Shown here: positions 58,272-64,000 of the stretch, in pieces
Layout: each line of letters begins with the position of its first letter
How positions within the stretch are numbered: the first letter of the stretch is position 1
Origin: Terrabacter sp. 28
GTDB taxonomy: Bacteria; Actinomycetota; Actinomycetes; Actinomycetales; Dermatophilaceae
Assembly: GCA_000955875.1 (NCBI GenBank)
Contig: JYOE01000021.1
Span: forward strand, 208,311-272,310
Reading direction: 5' to 3'
Length of the DNA stretch: 64,000 bases
Translations under genes and position numbers: made by a program
The notes under the pieces: model-generated
What the model was told of the DNA's origin: nothing
What the model saw: the letters and a program-made list of their open reading frames with translations, nothing else
Databases searched by the model: none

Positions 58272-58294
58272 CTACTCAGTCTGTGGAGGACACC

Positions 58295-58870
58295 GTGGCA
58301 CGCATCAGCATCATCGGAACCGGCAACATGGGGCAGGCCATCGCGGGCGTCTTCGGCAAGGGCGGGCACTCCGTGCAGCTGCTCGGCGAATCCGACGCCG
58401 CCACCGCGGTCAACGGCGACATCGTCGTGCTCGCGGTCCCCTACGGCGCCGTACCGTCGATCGTCGCCGAGCGTCGCGACAGCCTCGCCGGCAAGGTCGT
58501 CGTCGACATCACCAACCCGGTGAACTTCGAGACGTTCGACTCGCTCGTCGTCCCGGCCGACGGCTCGGCCGCGGCCGAGATCGCCAAGCAGCTGCCCGAG
58601 TCGAAGGTCGTCAAGGCGTTCAACACCACGTTCGCCGGCACCCTGGCCGCCGGCACCGTCGGACCGAACACGACGACGGTGCTCCTCGCCGGTGACGACG
58701 CCGACGCGAAGTCCGAGCTCGTCGGCGCCATCGCAGCCGGTGGACTCAAGGCCGTCGACGCCGGCTCGCTGGCGCGCGCCCGCGAGCTCGAGGCCCTGGG
58801 CTTCCTGCAGATCAGCCTCGCCGCCGGCGAGAAGATCTCGTGGACGGGCGGTTTCGGCGTCGTCGCCTGA
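58295..58870 (+). CDS. NADPH-binding oxidoreductase (F420-dependent NADP reductase-like)
   Basis: This 191-residue protein is a Rossmann-fold NAD(P)-binding protein of the F420H2:NADP/NADP_oxidoreductase type. It begins VARISIIGTGNMGQAIAGVFGKGGHSVQLL with the GxGxxG loop, followed by DIVVLAVPYGAVPSIV, VVVDITNPVNFE and VVKAFNTTFAGTLAAG. The GTG at 58295 was chosen because GGAGGA lies 4-5 bp upstream. The two tandem palindromes before it indicate tight repression. Whether it uses F420 is not determined, since the F420-binding residues cannot be judged confidently. Confidence 0.85.
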   Translation: MARISIIGTGNMGQAIAGVFGKGGHSVQLLGESDAATAVNGDIVVLAVPYGAVPSIVAERRDSLAGKVVVDITNPVNFETFDSLVVPADGSAAAEIAKQLPESKVVKAFNTTFAGTLAAGTVGPNTTTVLLAGDDADAKSELVGAIAAGGLKAVDAGSLARARELEALGFLQISLAAGEKISWTGGFGVVA

Positions 58871-58888
58871 GCCCCGAATCTCCCGAAC

Positions 58889-58919
58889 GGCCGGTCACTG
58901 GTTCCACCAGTGGCCGGCC
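58889..58919 (+). terminator. terminator hairpin
   Basis: GGCCGGTCACTGG (58889-58901) and CCAGTGGCCGGCC (58907-58919) form a 13-bp stem with a single T-G pair over the loop TTCCA. It follows the oxidoreductase stop by 18 bp. Confidence 0.9.
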
Positions 58920-59075
58920 TTCGCGTTCCCGGAGCCAGGGCGTCTCGGGCTTGCAGAGCGCAAGGAACGGTAAAGAGAGGGTCTGCTCACTCTCAAGGTT
59001 TCCCCAACCGATGGCACCCAACCTGCTGCTCTGACTCGTATGCCCGCTGCACGCGGCCCGGAGAAGGAGCGCCAC

Positions 59076-62000
59076 ATGAACGGCCAAGCCACACGAAAGG
59101 CTGGGTGGAGGGGAAACGCCAAGCGGCTCACGGTCGCTGCACTGGCCCTCGCCCTGCCGCTGATCGGGGTCGCCGCCCCACCCGCGGGAGCAGCAACACT
59201 CTCTGTCGGCCCGGTCGACAGCTCCACGGGATTCCCCCTGTGGGTCGCCGCCGGATCCGACCGGCTCGACCTCTGCCTCGACGACCCTTCGTGCCTCGGC
59301 ACCTCGGCGGGCCTCGTGCCACCGGGGGGCGAGGCGTTCTGGTTCAACGCAACTGCCACCCTGGGCGGCAACACGCCCGGTCTGGTCGAGATGGCCACCG
59401 AGGCCGCGTTCGCCGCCGACGGGCCTGGTCAGGAGATCGCCTTCAACCGCATCAGGATCCGACTCGACGTACCGTCCGCGGGCACCTACCGTGTCGACTA
59501 CCCCTATGGCTCGAAGACGTTCACCGTCGCGGCCGTGAGCGATGCCGGCAAGGAGATCAACTTCACGCAGGACATCGGCTGCCTGACGGTGCCGTGCGGC
59601 GCCTTCAGCGAATTGGCGGACTCCGGTGACGGCGGCGTGGGCGACGCGTTCCTCAAGTGGGACCCGTCGGTCGCCCCTGCCGCTCCGCAGGGCTTCATCG
59701 GTGACGGCCTCTCGGAGCACAAGGTCGTCGGCAGCCCCATCGGGCGCAACTTCGTCGACGTCGTCCGCACGGACCTCGCGACGCCACAGACCATCACGCA
59801 CGCCGAGACCTTCGCCGTGCAGGGCAAGATCGCACGCCCTCGAGTCCTCGCCACCCCTGCACCCGGCTCTTACAACACCGCCCAGTCGGTCGTGCTCCAG
59901 GCCTCGGAGCCCGGCGCCACGATCCGCTACACGACGGACGGCAGTTCCCCGACGGACGCTTCCGGCAACGTCGTCGGTAGCGCCTCCGCCTACTCAGCGC
60001 CCATCGCGGTGACCGCTGACACGACGATCAAGGCGGTCAACGCCGTCGGTGGGGTTGCTGTCACCGACCCGGTCACGGGCCAGCCTTCGGCGCCCAGCGC
60101 CTTCACGTACGTCATCGACGACGTGGCGCCGAGCGTCACAGTCGACCCGGCAAGCGGCACCTACGCGTCCGCGCAGCTCGCCACCATGGCAGCCACGGAT
60201 GCCAAGGACGCGGCAGCCAAGATTCACTACACGATCGGCACAGGTGCTGCGCCTGCGGACCCGACGCCGTCCAGCACCCTGTACACCGGCCCCGTGCCAC
60301 TGAACGGCAACGCTGACGGCGCCCACACGTTCGTCAAGGCAATCGCCGTCGACGCGGCCGGCAACGTCTCCCCTGTGGTGAGTCGTGACTACGTCATCAG
60401 CGCGCCCGACGTGTCGGCGTCACCGGCCGGCGGGTCGTACACGACGGCCGTCGACGTGCGCCTCAGTGCCACCGACCCGGAGGCGCAGATCTTCTACAAC
60501 ACTGCCGGCCTCGATCCCGTCGTGCGCCGCAGCTCGACGGGTGCGGTGACGGGAGCCGACAACGGCACGCTCTACACCAACGACCCGATCCACCTGACCG
60601 GTGACACGACCTTGAAGTTCGTCGTTGCCGGCGCCGCGGGCCAGTCCACCGTCAAGACGGAGTCGTACCTCGTCGACATCCCCGCGAACCGTCCGCCGGG
60701 CGCGCTCGGGTCGGTCGGCCCGGTCGACGCCGCCACGGGCTACCCGTTCTGGTATGGCGACAAGGGCGGCACGAGCAGCTCCCTCGCGCCGAACCGGCTC
60801 GAGCTGTGCCTCGACGACCCGCTGTGCCCGGTCGTCGGTGACCTGCCCGACCCGAGCAAGCCGCTGTCCTACCCGGACAACTTCCCCGACGAGTCGTTCT
60901 GGTGGTCGGGTGAAGCGGCCATCGCCGTCCCTGGCGGTCCGAGCAGCCTGCTCGTCCTCGCCCAGGAGGCCGCGTTCGGCGGAGCCGGCACGGTCGTGCC
61001 TGGCGAGCAGATCTCGTTCGCCCGCCTGCGCATTCGGCTGGACGACGTGGTCCCGGGTGCGAAGTACACGGTGACATCGCCCTACGGCGTCGACGTCGTA
61101 ACCGCGGACGACAGGGGCCGTGCCCGTAGCACCGAGGACGTCGGGTGCCTGGCCGCCCCCTGCACCTGGAAGGAGTCGCTTGACGGACGCATCGGACCGT
61201 TCCTGCGGTGGGACCCTTCCGTCGCTCCCGCGGCACCCGTCGGCTATGTCGGCAACCCGCTCGTCGAGCACCAAGTCGTCGGCAGCCCGCACGGGACGAA
61301 CTTCTTCCGCGTCGACGGGCCGAACATCGGTGGCCCCGGCATCGACCGGGTCGAGACCGACCTGTTCACCGTCCAGGGCCGGTTGGCCCAACTGCGGGCC
61401 ACCGCATCGCCCGGCGGAGCGCTCTACTCGAAGCCGCAGGACGTCGCGATCCAGGCGTCGTTCCCTGCCGAGGCCAAGATCGTGTGGACGACCGACGGGA
61501 GCAACCCGGCCGTCGACCCGGCGACGGGCGTCGTGACCAACGGCCAGGAGTTCGTGCCTGCGACCGGTGACGTCAACGCCAAGGCGCTCGTGCACGTGGC
61601 CGAGGGTCGGACCACTCTGAAGTTCATGGCCGTCGACCTGACCAGCCACAGCACCTCGCAGATCTACACCGAGGAGTACGCGGTCTCGGGCACCTTGCCC
61701 ACTGTCTCGGCCTCTCCTGACCCGGCGAACGGACCGTTCCAGGGCCTGCAGGCGGTCACCTTGACGAGCAGCACGGGTTCCGCCGTCTGGTACACGACGG
61801 ACGGGACGACGCCCAAGCTCGACGCGTCCGGCAACCCGCTCGGCACGACTACCAGCTTCGGCGCAGCCGTGCAGGTGGGCCGCCCGACGACGGTCAAGAC
61901 TGCTGCCGTGGACGCCCTCGGCGCCCTCGGCCCGGTGGCGACGTTCGTCTACGACATCCACAACCTCAAGGCCGTCGGGCCGGTGAGCCCCACGAACGGC

Positions 62001-63743
62001 TATCCGGCCTGGTTCGAGGATTACGGTTCGAGCACCCTGCCGCCCGTCAAGCTGCAGCTGTGTCTCGACGACCCGCTGTGTCCGGTCGTCGGCGACCTTC
62101 CCGACCCGGCCGCACCGCTCTCGTTCCCGGACAACTTCCCCGACGAGTCGTTCTGGTGGTCTGGCGGTGCCGACTTCGCGGTCGGAGCCGGAAGGGCCCG
62201 GCTGACACTCGCCACCGAGGCGGCGTTCGCGACCCTGGACGTCCAGCCGAACCAGCAGATCGCGTTCTCGAGGATTCGGGTCCGCGCGGACAACCTGGTG
62301 CCCGGCGCGACGTACAAGGTCCTCCACCCCTATGGCGAGCTGGAGCTGACCGCGGACGCGGCTGGCGTCATCAGCAGCACCGACGACAGCGGCTGCCTCG
62401 CGGCGCCGTGCGACTTCTCACAGGTGCTGCGAGCGCCCGTCGGGCCGTTCCTCCGGTGGACCGGGACCGACGCCCCGGCAGGCTACGTCGGCGACGGGGC
62501 CACACCACACACCGTCACCGGAAGCCCGTACGGGAGGAACACGTTCCGCATCGAGCAGGTGACGGACGCGTCCGGGGCTGCGCTCACGACGCCGACGGTC
62601 GTTGGTCAGACCGACCAGTTCGTCGTTCAGGGCAAGATCGCCGCACTGCAGGCGACGGCGTCGCCGGTGGGCGGCACCTACACCACGGCGCAGCAGGTGA
62701 CGCTGAGCAGCACCGACGCGGCGGCGCCGATCTTCTACACCACTGACGGCAGCACGCCGACGGCTGCGAGCACGCAGTACGCCGGGCCGATCACGATCGC
62801 GAACGAGGGGACCACGGTGCTGAAGTTCGTGGCGATCGCCAACGGCATCAGCTCGCCCGTGGTGACGGAGACGTACCTGATCGACACGATCGCGCCGACG
62901 GTGACGATGAACCCCAACGGTGGCACCTTCGCGGCCGCCCAGTCGGTCACCATCACCAGCAACGACGCCAACGCCTCGATCTACTACACGACCGACGGCT
63001 CGACCCCGACGGCGGCTGGCACGAAGTACACCGGGCCGGTTTCGGTCCCCCGCACCCTCACGCTGAAGGCCCGGGCTATCGACACCGCCGGAAACATCGG
63101 AGACGTCGTGAGTGCCAACTTCACGATCGGACTGCCCACCACGGGCCTCACCCTGGGAACGCCGTCGCCGGCGATCGTGACGTTCGGACCAACCGGGACG
63201 ACCACGCTCTCGGGCGTGCTGACCAGCGCCGGTGGCCCCATCTCGGGCAGGACCGTCGCGGTGCAGTCCCGGGCGCTCGGTTCGAGCACGTGGGTCGGTG
63301 TGACGGGCAAGTCGGCAGTCACCGGTCTGGACGGCAGGTACAGCGTGACCGGAGTGAGCCCGACCGCGACCGTCGACTACCGCGCCGTCTTCCCAGGTGA
63401 CGCGTCGTTCCAGGCGTCGTCCAGCGCCGCCCAGAGGGTCCAGGTGCGGGCAGTGCTCAGCCTCAACGCACCCAACCCGTCGACGGTGAGCCGTGGCCGG
63501 AACGTCACCTACAGCGGGACGCTCGCGCCGACCCACTCCGGAGCACGGATCACCATCACCGTCTCGGCGACAGGCCAGCGAGCGCTCACCGCCTCCGCCA
63601 CCGTTGCCGCTAACGGGACATGGACCGTGACGACGAAGGCACCCGGCAAGGAGGGGAGTTGGAGAGTGACTGCCACGTGGGGTGGCGACGCCGACCACCT
63701 GGCTCCAACCCCGGCGGTGACGAACCTGACCGTGGTCAAGTAG
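59076..63743 (+). CDS. large secreted repeat protein with chitobiase-C-terminal-like modules
   Basis: This 1555-residue exported protein has a Sec signal peptide (basic WRGNAKR, hydrophobic LTVAALALALPLIGVAA, cleavage after AGAA near 40). A domain of about 210-225 residues occurs three times (about 42-253, 546-770, 964-1188), each with LCLDDPxC, a FW patch, EAAFA, a GCL-x3-C pair, (K/R)W and VVGSP or VTGSP and ending VQGK/R. Between and after them are CHB_HEX_C-like modules marked by YTTDGSxPT and Ig-like segments. Two Ig-like domains end the protein (from about 1360). No LPXTG or membrane anchor is seen. The ATG at 59076 has GGAGAAGGAG upstream. It is monocistronic; surface or matrix binding is likely, with no catalytic domain recognised. 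Confidence 0.85.
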   Translation: MNGQATRKAGWRGNAKRLTVAALALALPLIGVAAPPAGAATLSVGPVDSSTGFPLWVAAGSDRLDLCLDDPSCLGTSAGLVPPGGEAFWFNATATLGGNTPGLVEMATEAAFAADGPGQEIAFNRIRIRLDVPSAGTYRVDYPYGSKTFTVAAVSDAGKEINFTQDIGCLTVPCGAFSELADSGDGGVGDAFLKWDPSVAPAAPQGFIGDGLSEHKVVGSPIGRNFVDVVRTDLATPQTITHAETFAVQGKIARPRVLATPAPGSYNTAQSVVLQASEPGATIRYTTDGSSPTDASGNVVGSASAYSAPIAVTADTTIKAVNAVGGVAVTDPVTGQPSAPSAFTYVIDDVAPSVTVDPASGTYASAQLATMAATDAKDAAAKIHYTIGTGAAPADPTPSSTLYTGPVPLNGNADGAHTFVKAIAVDAAGNVSPVVSRDYVISAPDVSASPAGGSYTTAVDVRLSATDPEAQIFYNTAGLDPVVRRSSTGAVTGADNGTLYTNDPIHLTGDTTLKFVVAGAAGQSTVKTESYLVDIPANRPPGALGSVGPVDAATGYPFWYGDKGGTSSSLAPNRLELCLDDPLCPVVGDLPDPSKPLSYPDNFPDESFWWSGEAAIAVPGGPSSLLVLAQEAAFGGAGTVVPGEQISFARLRIRLDDVVPGAKYTVTSPYGVDVVTADDRGRARSTEDVGCLAAPCTWKESLDGRIGPFLRWDPSVAPAAPVGYVGNPLVEHQVVGSPHGTNFFRVDGPNIGGPGIDRVETDLFTVQGRLAQLRATASPGGALYSKPQDVAIQASFPAEAKIVWTTDGSNPAVDPATGVVTNGQEFVPATGDVNAKALVHVAEGRTTLKFMAVDLTSHSTSQIYTEEYAVSGTLPTVSASPDPANGPFQGLQAVTLTSSTGSAVWYTTDGTTPKLDASGNPLGTTTSFGAAVQVGRPTTVKTAAVDALGALGPVATFVYDIHNLKAVGPVSPTNGYPAWFEDYGSSTLPPVKLQLCLDDPLCPVVGDLPDPAAPLSFPDNFPDESFWWSGGADFAVGAGRARLTLATEAAFATLDVQPNQQIAFSRIRVRADNLVPGATYKVLHPYGELELTADAAGVISSTDDSGCLAAPCDFSQVLRAPVGPFLRWTGTDAPAGYVGDGATPHTVTGSPYGRNTFRIEQVTDASGAALTTPTVVGQTDQFVVQGKIAALQATASPVGGTYTTAQQVTLSSTDAAAPIFYTTDGSTPTAASTQYAGPITIANEGTTVLKFVAIANGISSPVVTETYLIDTIAPTVTMNPNGGTFAAAQSVTITSNDANASIYYTTDGSTPTAAGTKYTGPVSVPRTLTLKARAIDTAGNIGDVVSANFTIGLPTTGLTLGTPSPAIVTFGPTGTTTLSGVLTSAGGPISGRTVAVQSRALGSSTWVGVTGKSAVTGLDGRYSVTGVSPTATVDYRAVFPGDASFQASSSAAQRVQVRAVLSLNAPNPSTVSRGRNVTYSGTLAPTHSGARITITVSATGQRALTASATVAANGTWTVTTKAPGKEGSWRVTATWGGDADHLAPTPAVTNLTVVK

Positions 63744-63784
63744 CGAGACCAAGCCGGGCGTGCGCCAGCCGCACCAGTAAGGCC

Positions 63785-63814
63785 GAAGGGTCCTCGTCCA
63801 GGCGAGGGCCCTTC
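63785..63814 (+). terminator. terminator hairpin after the secreted repeat protein
   Basis: GAAGGGTCCTCG (63785-63796) pairs with CGAGGGCCCTTC (63803-63814) over the loop TCCAGG, with one T-G pair. It is 41 bp after the stop codon. Confidence 0.88.
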
Positions 63815-64000
63815 AGCCTGTCCGGATCGCCCACTTCGTCCCCTTATGCCGCGCGAGTTCAGCTGCGCTACCACGTGATTCGCGATCTCGTCCGGAAAAC
63901 GAGTGCCCAAAAACTAGGGGTCACCCTTCGCTCTCAATCTGCTCCCAGCCAACGCGAGCCCGCGCACCATGGCTGCAAGGGGATCAGCTATGGGGGGATC
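63815..64000. other. non-coding right edge, lower GC
   Basis: No supported gene was found in the last 186 bases. The stretch is less GC-rich than the rest of the window (for example AAAACGAGTGCCCAAAAACT near 63896), as upstream regions of genes often are. It may be the promoter of a gene beyond the window. Confidence 0.4.

Overview
The window is high-GC actinobacterial DNA. Codons end almost always in G or C, and lineage markers are present: a LysX-type lysyl-tRNA synthetase/lysyl-PG synthase fusion, a DevS/DevR (DosS/DosR-like) pair, an ANTAR protein, DtxR/IdeR-type iron boxes and several apparently leaderless promoters. Gene content fits the Micrococcales, perhaps Intrasporangiaceae; the genus cannot be fixed from this sequence. 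No prophage, insertion sequence, CRISPR array or rRNA was seen. The only RNA gene found is a tRNA-Thr at the left edge.

Layout. 0-4 kb: tRNA-Thr, a coiled-coil protein, a zinc-ribbon/MBL protein, a small DUF2945 protein, then a small Asp/Gly-rich peptide with three 23-residue repeats overlapping a JmjC-type oxygenase gene. This last pair is the best candidate for an undescribed peptide-modification system. 4-8.6 kb: fused isobutyryl-CoA mutase IcmF with a metal/corrinoid-receptor-like gene, divergent from a MarR regulator. 8.7-18 kb: AGE-family epimerase, alditol oxidase, OhrR-like regulator, FMN reductase/TetR pair, class II amidotransferase, pyruvate oxidase with an FMN-dependent glutamate-synthase-like protein. 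18-27.9 kb: lysX with two envelope hydrolases, an LLM flavoenzyme fused by overlap to a GH13 enzyme, and a cation/proton antiporter. 28-33 kb: a hypoxia/redox locus (flavodoxin-like protein, PPOX-fold protein, haem-type DevS, DevR, ANTAR protein) bracketed by two matching DevR-box motifs.

34-42.8 kb concerns iron and envelope stress. A ferric-iron ABC transporter sits behind an iron box, an ECF sigma/zinc anti-sigma operon faces a DoxX gene through two identical divergent promoters, and a second iron box precedes bfd-bfr. 42.9-56.5 kb is a complete quinate/shikimate-to-succinyl-CoA route. Transporter, AroE, 3-dehydroshikimate dehydratase and AroQ (LacI-type regulator) feed protocatechuate into pcaHGBDCFIJ (IclR-type PcaR), with operators visible for both regulators. 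56.5-58.9 kb holds small proteins, a second FMN reductase and an NADPH-binding protein under a tandem palindromic operator. 59-63.7 kb encodes a 1555-residue secreted protein with three copies of an unrecognised domain alternating with chitobiase-C-terminal-like modules.

Genome-scale signal: the octamer GTATGCCG (either strand) occurs about 22 times by hand count, roughly ten times the expectation from base composition.
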